Positions 8,443 through 17,030 of a stretch of DNA of 41,536 nt are shown piece by piece. The translations under genes and the position numbers were made by a program. Under the pieces are notes generated by a model. That model saw only the letters and a program-made list of their open reading frames with translations. It was not told the DNA's origin and did not search any database. The stretch covers positions 1 through 41,536 of the forward strand of contig CABXBY010000006.1 of NCBI GenBank assembly GCA_902510655.1, in the 5' to 3' direction. Position 1 is the first letter of the stretch. Every line of letters begins with the position of its first letter. Origin of the DNA: an uncultured Bacteroidota bacterium. Lineage in GTDB: Bacteria; Bacteroidota; Bacteroidia; Flavobacteriales; Flavobacteriaceae.

Positions 8443-9318
8443 CTATTTATTAGATTTTTTATTAGCTAAATACACACCTGTTAATATAATTACAGTGGCA
8501 AAGAATTGATTTAAGGTAAATACCTCGCCATCAAGCAAACCCCAAAACAAAGCAACTATTGGCAATGTATAAGTTACAGAAGAAGCAAAAACTGGAGAGG
8601 CAATTTGAACAAATTTATTAAATAGAATTTTTGCAAAAACAGTTCCAACAATTGATAATATAAGAAGACAAAATAAAGCAACTTTAACATCTTTATCATT
8701 GATATTAATTTGCTTATAATCAGACATAAGAAATATTACTACAGCAAGAGGAAATATAAAAATAAAATTTCCTACAGTTATGGCAACTGCAGAAACATCT
8801 TGCAAATAAACTTTTAACAAATTCACTTGAACAGCATACAAAACAGATGCAAAAATTATAAAAAAGACATACAATAAATTTTGATCAGGATTAATGACTG
8901 AACCTTGATACATTAACAACACAGAACCTATTAAACCAATAATAACACCTGATATTTGTTTTGAATCAATTTTAAAGCGATAAAATCCAACCCCAATAAG
9001 TAATGTAGCCAACGGAGTTAATGAATTTAAAATAGCGGCCAGAGCACTGTCTATTTCAGTCTGAGCATAAGCAAATAAAAAAGGAGGAATGAAAGAAACC
9101 AAGCCTGTAATTAAAATCCATTTCCATTTGTCTCTAGGAATAGTTTTTAAGCTAGAATAACCGATTGCAAGCAATAAGACAGTGGATATTATGGTTCTTA
9201 AACTTCCTACTTGTAAAGGGCTTAATCCAATTAATGCTTTCTTTATTAAAATATATGAACTACCCCAAACAAATGACAAAATGAGTAAATAGATCCATTT
9301 TAAATTCTTATTCTCCAT
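8443..9318 (-). CDS. EamA/DMT family transporter
   Basis: Ten-TM EamA pattern: LSFVWGSSYILIKKAL, SLRTIIS. Confidence 0.92.
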   Translation of the reverse strand: MENKNLKWIYLLILSFVWGSSYILIKKALIGLSPLQVGSLRTIISTVLLLAIGYSSLKTIPRDKWKWILITGLVSFIPPFLFAYAQTEIDSALAAILNSLTPLATLLIGVGFYRFKIDSKQISGVIIGLIGSVLLMYQGSVINPDQNLLYVFFIIFASVLYAVQVNLLKVYLQDVSAVAITVGNFIFIFPLAVVIFLMSDYKQININDKDVKVALFCLLILSIVGTVFAKILFNKFVQIASPVFASSVTYTLPIVALFWGLLDGEVFTLNQFFATVIILTGVYLANKKSNK

Positions 9319-9326
9319 TTAATAAT

Positions 9327-9869
9327 TTATTTCCATTTAAAAGTTTGTATCATTTTTCTTATTTCATTATTTGCTAAATAAATTGAAGGAAGTAAAGAAT
9401 CGTAATTAGGTTTAGAATCAAAATACAAAGACCCTGTTAAATAAACTGAAATTGAGTCTGTAATATAAAAACGAGTATTGGAGGGAGCATTACCTGTAAA
9501 TGAATAATATTTTGCAAAAACTTTATTTTTAAGATCATTAAACTCACTTACATTAACACTAAAAGCATTAGAAGAGTTTTCATTAATTTTTTTTTTAAAA
9601 TCTGAGTCAATTAAATTAAAATTGTTCTCAATTAAAATCGGACTTAAGTATATAGTAGAATTTAAAGAACTGTTTATAATTTTAATATTACAATTTTCAG
9701 AATCTAGATCATTTTTAGAATTTACAAAAAATGAATATCCGCAATTACTATTGTAGTTAATATAATTAGGTTCTGTTAATTCATTGTAAAAAAAAGCTTT
9801 TGGTTTTGGAATTGTTGACTGGTTTGAGCAGCTAAAAAGAAAAATAAAAAAAAACAATATTTTTTTCAT
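9327..9869 (-). CDS. gldD: Gliding motility lipoprotein GldD
   Basis: Lipobox LFSCSN; GNAPSNTRFYITDSISVYLTGSLYFDSKPNYDSLLPSIYLANNEIRKMIQTFKWK typical of GldD; adjacent to gldE. Confidence 0.88.
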   Translation of the reverse strand: MKKILFFFIFLFSCSNQSTIPKPKAFFYNELTEPNYINYNSNCGYSFFVNSKNDLDSENCNIKIINSSLNSTIYLSPILIENNFNLIDSDFKKKINENSSNAFSVNVSEFNDLKNKVFAKYYSFTGNAPSNTRFYITDSISVYLTGSLYFDSKPNYDSLLPSIYLANNEIRKMIQTFKWK

Positions 9870-11161
9870 TATTTTTTGATTTTTACCATAACATTTTTAA
9901 TTCTTTTTCTGTTCACTTCAACCACCTTGAATTCAATACCCTTAAGTTTAAGCTTGAAATTCTTTTTTGGAAAAAATCCGATTTGTTCAAGTAAAAAACC
10001 TCCTAAAGTTTCTGAGTCACCTTTAATGTTTTCGAATACTTTATTATCACTAATTTTTAAAATTCTGTATAAATCTGTAAGATTTACTTTGCCTTCAAAA
10101 ACAAAAGTAGAGTTATCTATTTTATTATAAATTATATCATCTTGATCGAACTCATCGTTAATTTCACCAACTATTTCTTCAACAATATCATTCAAAGTAA
10201 TAATTCCAGAATTTCCGCCATACTCATCAACAACAATAGCCATATGATTTTTTAATTTTTGAAATTCATTTAACAAATCATCGAGTTTTTTATTTTCAGG
10301 GATAAAATAAGGCTCTCTAATTAATGTTATCCAATTAAAATTTTTCTCATTTAAATGAGGGAAGAGATCTTTTAAGTATATAACTCCAGTAATATTATCA
10401 ATAGTTTCATCATATACCGGAATTCTAGAATACCTGTTTTCTCTTACTTTTTGGATAAGGTCGTTGTAAGACATTGTTTTAGACACTGAAAAAACATCAA
10501 TTCGTGGCTTCATAACTTGCTTAACCTCAGTACTTCCAAAGGATATAATTCCTTTTAAAATCTTTTTCTCTTCTTTTGACGTCTCATTTTTATCAGTTAA
10601 ATCAAATGCGTCAGAAAGCTTATCAACCGATAATTTAGGTTTTTTAAACACTAGTTTATCTTGAATAAACTTAGTCATTTTACTCATTGGTATTGTAATG
10701 AAAAAAAACAAATATTTATCGATAAACTGAACTGGGAAGGCCATTTTTTTTGAAAATGAGATGGGTTTTCTATTTGCATAAACTTTAGGAAGAATTTCAC
10801 CAAATAATAGTATTAAAGCGGTAATAAATCCAACTTCTAGGATAAAGTTTAACCAATTTGGCAAGAAAACTAAATCAAATAATTGACCAAAGGAGGCTAA
10901 AAGCAAAACTATAGAAATATTTATAAAATTATTAGAAACAAGTAATGTTGCTAGCAATCTTCTTGGATTACTTCTTAAAAGAGCTATGAGTTTTAAGTTC
11001 TTGACGTTAGAACTTGATATTTTTTTTAAGTCCGATTTAGAAAGAGAAAAAAAAGCAACTTCAGATCCAGAAACAAGAGCAGAACATATTAAAAGAACAA
11101 TAATTAATAATATTTTGATTAAATCAGGATATAAATCTATCAACAAAAAGGAAATGACCAA
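9869..11161 (-). CDS. gldE: GldE, CNNM/DUF21-CBS-CorC family gliding motility-associated protein
   Basis: DUF21 TM region, CBS pair, HMAIVVDEYGGNSGIITLNDIVEEIVGEI. Confidence 0.88.
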   Translation of the reverse strand: MVISFLLIDLYPDLIKILLIIVLLICSALVSGSEVAFFSLSKSDLKKISSSNVKNLKLIALLRSNPRRLLATLLVSNNFINISIVLLLASFGQLFDLVFLPNWLNFILEVGFITALILLFGEILPKVYANRKPISFSKKMAFPVQFIDKYLFFFITIPMSKMTKFIQDKLVFKKPKLSVDKLSDAFDLTDKNETSKEEKKILKGIISFGSTEVKQVMKPRIDVFSVSKTMSYNDLIQKVRENRYSRIPVYDETIDNITGVIYLKDLFPHLNEKNFNWITLIREPYFIPENKKLDDLLNEFQKLKNHMAIVVDEYGGNSGIITLNDIVEEIVGEINDEFDQDDIIYNKIDNSTFVFEGKVNLTDLYRILKISDNKVFENIKGDSETLGGFLLEQIGFFPKKNFKLKLKGIEFKVVEVNRKRIKNVMVKIKK

Positions 11162-11176
11162 ATTATATATGATTAA

Positions 11177-11611
11177 TTAAAATGGCAAATCATCTGAATC
11201 ATTTTCAGAAACGGATGGATTTGATTGAGAAGTAATCGTTTCATTGTTTACTGAAGGTGATTCGTTTACATCGGATTTATTTGAAAGAAAATTGAATTCA
11301 TTTACATGAATTTCAGTAGAATATCTTTGAACTCCATCCTCAGATTGCCATTTTCTAGTTTTAATCTTTCCTTCAACGTATATTTTATCACCTTTACTTA
11401 AATACTTTTCACATACTTCAGCAGCTTTATTTCTAACAACAACATTGTGCCATTCAGTATTAGAAACTTTTTCTCCTGTTGTTTTGTTTGTATAGTTTTC
11501 ATTTGTTGCAATTGGGAACCTTCCAATACAGCCTCCTCCATCAAAATGATGCATTTTAACTTCATCACCTAAATTTCCAATTAACATTACTTTATTTAAA
11601 GATCCGCTCAT
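11177..11611 (-). CDS. ssb: Single-stranded DNA-binding protein
   Basis: LNKVMLIGNLGDEVKMH, TEWHNVVVRNKAAEVCEKYLSKGDKIYVEGKIKTRKW, C-terminal DSDDLPF. Confidence 0.97.
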   Translation of the reverse strand: MSGSLNKVMLIGNLGDEVKMHHFDGGGCIGRFPIATNENYTNKTTGEKVSNTEWHNVVVRNKAAEVCEKYLSKGDKIYVEGKIKTRKWQSEDGVQRYSTEIHVNEFNFLSNKSDVNESPSVNNETITSQSNPSVSENDSDDLPF

Positions 11612-11627
11612 AATATTTATTTATACT

Positions 11628-11635
11628 CAAATATA
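11628..11635 (-). promoter_or_regulatory. -7 element TATATTTG upstream of ssb
   Basis: Reverse complement of CAAATATA, 16 nt upstream of the ssb start. Confidence 0.5.
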
Positions 11636-11640
11636 ACAAA

Positions 11641-12702
11641 TTACTTCAAGAATTTATTGAATGTTTCAATAAATGAACTAAGAGGTTTTGGAAAAGGAAA
11701 ATTTGAAAGTTCCCCTAAATAAATGCTGGAATCATTTAATTTTTCAACATGATTAATCCAAAAATTTATTTTCAAATTCTGATGTGATAATTTATGACTT
11801 ACTGAATCTACAAGTTTCAATCCAGTTATTTCAAGAAATGGAAGTTTATTTAATTTCAAATAATCTTGCATTAAAGATTTATTTAAATTTTTATCAGTTT
11901 CAATTAATGGAAATTGATAAAGATTTTGCCAAATGTCTTTCTCAACTCTCTTCTCTACCATTATCTTTTTATTCTTATCAATTATTAAAAAATAATTTAA
12001 AAATCTAGATTTTGGTTTAGAACTTTTTTTTTTGACCGGAAAATCAAAAACTCTATCATTTTTAAAAGAAAAACAAACCTTATTATATATGCAATTTTTA
12101 CAATTTGGAGTTTTAGGTTTACAAACTAAAGCCCCAAATTCCATTATGGCTTGATTAAAATCACTGGGATTATTTACGCTAATAAGTTTATTTAGAATAA
12201 TCTTAAATTCCCTTAAAGAACTAGAGGTGTTAATAATTGTAGAGATTCCAAATAATCTTGATATGAAGCGGTAAACATTACCATCAACAACTGGATGTAA
12301 TTCATCATTTGAAAACGAACTTATAGCGCTAGCTGAATAATCTCCAATTCCTGGAAGTTTAATAAGCTCATTGTAAGAATTAGGAAACTTAGAATTATAA
12401 TTTTTTACAACAATTTTTGAGGCTTTGTGTAAATTTCGTGCTCTACTGTAGTAACCAAGGCCTTCCCAGTTTTTTAAAACATCTTGCTCGTTTGATTTAG
12501 ATAGACTTATTACGTTTGGGTATAACTTTATAAATTTTTTATAATATGGCAAACCTTGTTTAACCTGAGTCTGCTGAAGAATGATTTCAGATAACCATAT
12601 CTTATAAGGATCTCTAGTATTTCTCCATGGTAAAGATCTTTTATTAACTGAGTACCAGTTAATTAATTTTTTAGAGAAATTATTTGATATTTTGTTTGAC
12701 AA
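11641..12702 (-). CDS. mutY: A/G-specific adenine glycosylase MutY
   Basis: LPWRNTRDPYKIWLSEIILQQTQV, LPGIGDYSASAI, FeS CKPKTPNCKNCIYNKVC; start codon uncertain (TTG). Confidence 0.96.
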   Translation of the reverse strand: MSNKISNNFSKKLINWYSVNKRSLPWRNTRDPYKIWLSEIILQQTQVKQGLPYYKKFIKLYPNVISLSKSNEQDVLKNWEGLGYYSRARNLHKASKIVVKNYNSKFPNSYNELIKLPGIGDYSASAISSFSNDELHPVVDGNVYRFISRLFGISTIINTSSSLREFKIILNKLISVNNPSDFNQAIMEFGALVCKPKTPNCKNCIYNKVCFSFKNDRVFDFPVKKKSSKPKSRFLNYFLIIDKNKKIMVEKRVEKDIWQNLYQFPLIETDKNLNKSLMQDYLKLNKLPFLEITGLKLVDSVSHKLSHQNLKINFWINHVEKLNDSSIYLGELSNFPFPKPLSSFIETFNKFLK

Positions 12703-12813
12703 AATTAAATTTAAAATATTTAGAGAGATTATTAGAGCATTTTTAAGGCGGATTATGAATATAAATTTATATATTTGGCACCTTTAAAAGTAAACATAAA
12801 TAATAAAAAAAAT

Positions 12814-13095
12814 ATGACCAAAGCAGAGATTGTTTCAAAAGTTTCCAATAACCTAGGTTTAGATAAAAATGAAGTTTTAGCAACAGTTGAAAATTTAATG
12901 GAGGAAATAAAAAGCTCATTAAGCGAAGGAGAAAATGTTTACTTAAGAGGATTCGGAAGCTTTATAGTTAAAAAAAGGGCTGAAAAAACTGGAAGAAACA
13001 TATCAAAAAACACAACAATAAGAATTCCCGAACATCATATACCTGCTTTCAAGCCGGCAAAAGTTTTTGTTGAGGATGTTAAAAAAAATAATTAA
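12814..13095 (+). CDS. HU family DNA-binding protein
   Basis: MTKAEIVSKVSNNLGL...RGFGSFIVKKRAEKTGRN; start moved to ATG 12814 by homology. Confidence 0.97.
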   Translation: MTKAEIVSKVSNNLGLDKNEVLATVENLMEEIKSSLSEGENVYLRGFGSFIVKKRAEKTGRNISKNTTIRIPEHHIPAFKPAKVFVEDVKKNN

Positions 13096-13106
13096 AAATA
13101 TAAGTT

Positions 13107-13196
13107 ATGCCAAGCGGTAAGAAAAGAAAAAGACATAAAGTAGCTACACATAAGCGAAAGAAAAGAAGTCGTGCTAACAGGCACAAAAAAAAGTAA
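13107..13196 (+). CDS. 29-aa very basic protein, AURKAIP1/COX24 (mS38/bS22)-like, putative ribosomal protein
   Basis: ATG-TAA ORF MPSGKKRKRHKVATHKRKKRSRANRHKKK between HU and rng; missing from the ORF track. Confidence 0.85.
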   Translation: MPSGKKRKRHKVATHKRKKRSRANRHKKK

Positions 13197-13219
13197 TTTA
13201 GATACTTAACTGATACAAC

Positions 13220-13228
13220 GTTCTTTGA
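13220..13228 (+). promoter_or_regulatory. boxA-like motif GTTCTTTGA in the rng leader
   Basis: Sequence CGTTCTTTGACA resembles rRNA-leader boxA antitermination elements. Confidence 0.4.
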
Positions 13229-13307
13229 CATGAATTAAGTTTAGTGACAATCAGCACAAAGCTTATTTCCTAGTAATTTAAAATCCTGTGAATAAAGTAT
13301 AACCAGT

Positions 13308-13321
13308 TCGCTGTAAAGCGA
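13308..13321 (+). promoter_or_regulatory. Hairpin with GNRA tetraloop in rng 5' leader
   Basis: TCGCT-GTAA-AGCGA, 16 nt upstream of the GTG start. Confidence 0.5.
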
Positions 13322-13337
13322 GCATAAAATCAATATT

Positions 13338-14888
13338 GTGAGTAAAGAAATAATAATACGTTCAAATTCCACGGCTGTTGATTTTGCACTACTTAAAGAC
13401 GGTAAATTAATTGAACTTCATAAACAAAATGATAGTAATAAATTTAATGTTGGAGACATTTTTTTAGCCAAAACTAAAAAAACAATTTCAGGTCTAAACG
13501 CTGCATTTGTAAATGTAGGTTATGAAAAAGATGCATTCTTGCATTATCATGATTTAGGACCAAAAATACTATCATTAATTAAGTTCATTAAAGGTGTAAG
13601 CACAGGTAAAATAAAAAAATTTTCACTTGAAAAATTTCCTTTTGAATCAGAAATTGACAAAGAAGGAAGTATTTCGGACGTTATAAGTCCAAATCAAACT
13701 GTTTTAGTTCAAATAATAAAAGAACCAATCTCAACTAAAGGCCCAAGAATAAGTTCAGAATTATCTTTTGCTGGTCGTTATTTAGTATTAGTTCCTTTTT
13801 CAAATAGAATTTCTATTTCTCAAAAAATTGAAAGTAGAGAAGAAAAAAGCAGATTAAAAAGACTTGTACAAAGCATTAAACCTAAAGGGTTCGGGGTAAT
13901 AGTAAGAACTGTAGCTAAAGATCAAAAAGTTGCAGAACTAGACAATGATTTAAAAAACTTATACAATCGTTGGATAAATCTTTGTAAAAAAATCCAAGGA
14001 GCTGAAGTGCCTTTAAAGGTACAAAGCGAACTAAACAGATCCTCTTCAATTCTAAGAGATTATTTTAATGATACTTTTACTGGAATACATGTTAACCAAA
14101 AATCTATGTACTCTGAGATTAAAGATTATTTGAAGCAAATTGCTCCAAAAAAACAATCCATTGTAAAACTTCATAAATCACATAATCCAATCTTTGAAGA
14201 ATATGGAATTGAACGCCAAATAAAAACTGCATTTGGAAGAACCGTTACAATGAGTAAAGGTGCTTACCTAATTATAGAACATACTGAGGCGTTGCATGTT
14301 ATTGATGTTAACAGTGGAAATCGATTAACAAAGTCAAAAAATCAAGAAGATTCTGCCCTTGAAGTAAATTTAGTTGCAGCTACTGAAATAGCTAGACAAT
14401 TAAGACTTAGAGATATGGGAGGAATCATAGTTATTGATTTCATAGATTTAATGACTCCAGAAAATAGAAAAACTCTTTTTGATCATTTCAAAAAAGAAAT
14501 GGAATCTGACAGAGCTAAGCATAAAATTTTACCTCCAAGTAAAATTGGCTTAATTCAAATGACCAGACAAAGAGTTAGATCAGAAATGGAAATTAAAACA
14601 ATTGAAGCTAATCCAAATCAAAATGGAACAGTAGAAGCTCCAATAGTATTAATAGATAAAATTTATGATAAACTTGAAAAAGTTTTTTCAAGCAAAAAAT
14701 ACAATAACGTAAAGGTTTTTTTACATGTTCACCCATTTGTTGCAGCTTACTTAAAAAGCGATTATCCTTCACTAAGAATGAAGTGGTATATTAAACATAA
14801 AAGATGGGTAACAATTGTCCCAAGAGATGCCTACACCTATTTACATTTTAGATTCTTTAACAAGGAAGGTAAAATCATAAATGCATAA
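13338..14888 (+). CDS. rng: Ribonuclease E/G family protein
   Basis: S1-like N-terminus, HVIDVNSGNRLTKS, GGIIVIDFIDLMTPENR; GTG start. Confidence 0.96.
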   Translation: MSKEIIIRSNSTAVDFALLKDGKLIELHKQNDSNKFNVGDIFLAKTKKTISGLNAAFVNVGYEKDAFLHYHDLGPKILSLIKFIKGVSTGKIKKFSLEKFPFESEIDKEGSISDVISPNQTVLVQIIKEPISTKGPRISSELSFAGRYLVLVPFSNRISISQKIESREEKSRLKRLVQSIKPKGFGVIVRTVAKDQKVAELDNDLKNLYNRWINLCKKIQGAEVPLKVQSELNRSSSILRDYFNDTFTGIHVNQKSMYSEIKDYLKQIAPKKQSIVKLHKSHNPIFEEYGIERQIKTAFGRTVTMSKGAYLIIEHTEALHVIDVNSGNRLTKSKNQEDSALEVNLVAATEIARQLRLRDMGGIIVIDFIDLMTPENRKTLFDHFKKEMESDRAKHKILPPSKIGLIQMTRQRVRSEMEIKTIEANPNQNGTVEAPIVLIDKIYDKLEKVFSSKKYNNVKVFLHVHPFVAAYLKSDYPSLRMKWYIKHKRWVTIVPRDAYTYLHFRFFNKEGKIINA

Positions 14889-14919
14889 AAAAAGCGGCTA
14901 AATAGCCGCTTTTTTTTTG
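14887..14919 (+). terminator. Intrinsic terminator of rng
   Basis: AAAGCGGCT-AAAT-AGCCGCTTTTTTTT. Confidence 0.92.
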
Positions 14920-14944
14920 CCCAAAAATGAACTAAATTAAAAGA

Positions 14945-15412
14945 ATGAAAAGTGGAAACTATAACGTAGATGAAATTGAATTTAAATTAAAGCAATATTG
15001 CTCATACCAAGATAGATGCCATAGCGAGGTTGAAAAGAAATTAAAAACATTTGATGTAATTCCTGAAGTTAATGAACAAATAATAATAAAATTAATCAAT
15101 GAAAATTATTTAAATGAAACTAGATTTAGTAAAAGTTTTGTAAGGGGAAAATTTAAAATCAAAAACTGGGGAAAAAGAAAAATTACTTTAGAGCTAAAAA
15201 GTAGAAAAGTTTCTAGTTACAATATAAAAGAGGGGTTAAAAGAAATTAACGAGGAGGATTATCATAATAAATTAGAGTACTTATTTAATAAAAAATTAGC
15301 ATCTTTAGATCACTTAAGTCTGATTAATAAAAAGAAAAAAATTCTCTCATTCTTACTATATAGGGGATGGGAAACAAATTTAATTTATGAAAAAATCAAT
15401 CAAATTAAATAA
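14945..15412 (+). CDS. recX: Regulatory protein RecX
   Basis: KLKQYCSYQDRCHSEVEKKL, LINENYLNETRFSKSFVRGKFKIKNWGKRKI. Confidence 0.9.
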   Translation: MKSGNYNVDEIEFKLKQYCSYQDRCHSEVEKKLKTFDVIPEVNEQIIIKLINENYLNETRFSKSFVRGKFKIKNWGKRKITLELKSRKVSSYNIKEGLKEINEEDYHNKLEYLFNKKLASLDHLSLINKKKKILSFLLYRGWETNLIYEKINQIK

Positions 15413-17030
15413 TCTAATTATACTTTTAGTAATACTGACTTTCGCACTACAAAGTTGCAAAAAGTCCGTTGACTATATTGCTTACAATGGTAATATCTAT
15501 ACAGTAAATAATGATTTCGAAAAAGCAAGTGCATTTGCTGTAAAAGATGGAATATTCGTTGATGTTGGAGATGATAAAATTCTTTCTAAATACAAAACAG
15601 AGGAAAAAATAAATCTTAACAGATCAACTATTTTACCAGGTTTAATTGATGCCCATTGTCACTTTTATGGGCTTGGATTAAATCAAAATGTAATTGATTT
15701 AACTGGCACTAATTCATTTAATGAAATTTTAGAAAAAATTTCATTAAATGACAATAAAAATGTAATTAGAGGAAGAGGGTGGGATCAAAACGATTGGAAA
15801 ATAAAAGAATTTCCTAATAAAACGAAATTGGATTTATTATATCCAAACACTCCTGTAATTTTAGAAAGAATTGATGGTCATGCTTATTTAGTAAATCAAA
15901 AGGCGTTGGAAATAGCTAAAATTGATATTAATACTAAAGAAGATAATGGTACAATAATAAATAAAAATGGAAAATTAACTGGAGTTTTAATCGACGGACC
16001 AATGTCATTAATTGATAGGGCCTTTGGCGAAGTTTCATTGGATAATAAAATAAAAGCCCTTTTAAGTGCTCAAGAAACTTGTTTTAAACATGGGTTAACA
16101 ACTGTTGATGATGCAGGTCTTTCCAAAAATGTTATTCTACTTATAGACAGTTTACAAAAACAGAATAAGTTAAAGATGCGTATTTATGCAATGATCAGTA
16201 ATACGGAAAATGATGTAAATTATTTTTTAAAAAATGGTCCAATTAAAACCAATTCACTTAACGTAAGATCGGTAAAAGTTTACGGAGATGGGGCACTAGG
16301 ATCAAGAGGGGCAACTTTAAAAGAACCTTACTCTGACGATAAACATAATTACGGAAAACTTGTAACCGATATTGAAAGTATTAAAATTTTAGCTAAAAAA
16401 TTATCAGACGCTAACTTTCAAATGAATACCCACGCAATTGGTGATTCTACGATTAATATTTTAATTAAAGCTTATTCTAAAGTTCTTAAAAATAAAACAG
16501 ATCCTAGATGGCGAATAGAACATTCCCAAATTATAGATCGAAAAGATTTAGATGGTTACAACGAAAAAATATTACCCTCAGTTCAACCTACTCACGCTAC
16601 TAGCGATATGTATTGGGCTGAAGACAGGGTTGGACCAAAACGAATAAAAGGTGCATACGCTTATAAAGATTTATTAGAAAGATCAAAAGTTATTGGACTT
16701 GGAACAGATTTTCCAGTTGAAAAGGTTAATCCATTCCATACCTTTTACGCAGCTACAGCCAGAAAAGATTTAGATAATTATCCTAAAGGTGGATTTGAGT
16801 TTTCAAATGCACTTTCCAGAGAAGAAACTCTTAAAGGGATGACCATTTGGGCAGCTTACTTAAATTTTGAAGAAAAAGAAAAGGGAAGTATTGAAAAGGG
16901 GAAGTTTGCAGATTTTATTATTATTGACAGAGACATAATGAAGGTCGAAACAAGCAAAACACCAAATACTAAAGTGTTAAAAACTTATTTATCAGGAGAA
17001 TTAGTCTATTCCAAAATTAAAGCCAACTAA
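15387..17030 (+). CDS. Amidohydrolase family 3 (YtcJ-like), lipoprotein signal
   Basis: Lipobox LQSCKK; ILPGLIDAHCHFYGLGL, MNTHAIGDSTIN, LGTDFPVEKVNPFHTFYAA. Confidence 0.92.
   Translation: MKKSIKLNNLIILLVILTFALQSCKKSVDYIAYNGNIYTVNNDFEKASAFAVKDGIFVDVGDDKILSKYKTEEKINLNRSTILPGLIDAHCHFYGLGLNQNVIDLTGTNSFNEILEKISLNDNKNVIRGRGWDQNDWKIKEFPNKTKLDLLYPNTPVILERIDGHAYLVNQKALEIAKIDINTKEDNGTIINKNGKLTGVLIDGPMSLIDRAFGEVSLDNKIKALLSAQETCFKHGLTTVDDAGLSKNVILLIDSLQKQNKLKMRIYAMISNTENDVNYFLKNGPIKTNSLNVRSVKVYGDGALGSRGATLKEPYSDDKHNYGKLVTDIESIKILAKKLSDANFQMNTHAIGDSTINILIKAYSKVLKNKTDPRWRIEHSQIIDRKDLDGYNEKILPSVQPTHATSDMYWAEDRVGPKRIKGAYAYKDLLERSKVIGLGTDFPVEKVNPFHTFYAATARKDLDNYPKGGFEFSNALSREETLKGMTIWAAYLNFEEKEKGSIEKGKFADFIIIDRDIMKVETSKTPNTKVLKTYLSGELVYSKIKAN

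Noticed and set aside
9876-10130. Plus-strand ORF antisense to gldE, and similar antisense ORFs (2857, 4693, 6973, 10986, 11784, 24129, 25401, 26398, 30125, 30995, 31490, 32552, 32924, 34770, 37346, 38254, and minus-strand 36922 and 39078)
   Set aside because: They lie within well-supported genes on another frame or strand and show no recognisable family features.
12700-12707. TAATTTTG -7-like motif at mutY start
   Set aside because: It overlaps the called TTG start, so either the start or the motif is wrong; in such AT-rich sequence it may be chance.
12775-12813. N-terminal extension MAPLKVNINNKKN in the HU ORF call
   Set aside because: HU homology begins at MTKAEIV (12814); a TATATTTG motif at 12770-12777 is a more likely promoter.
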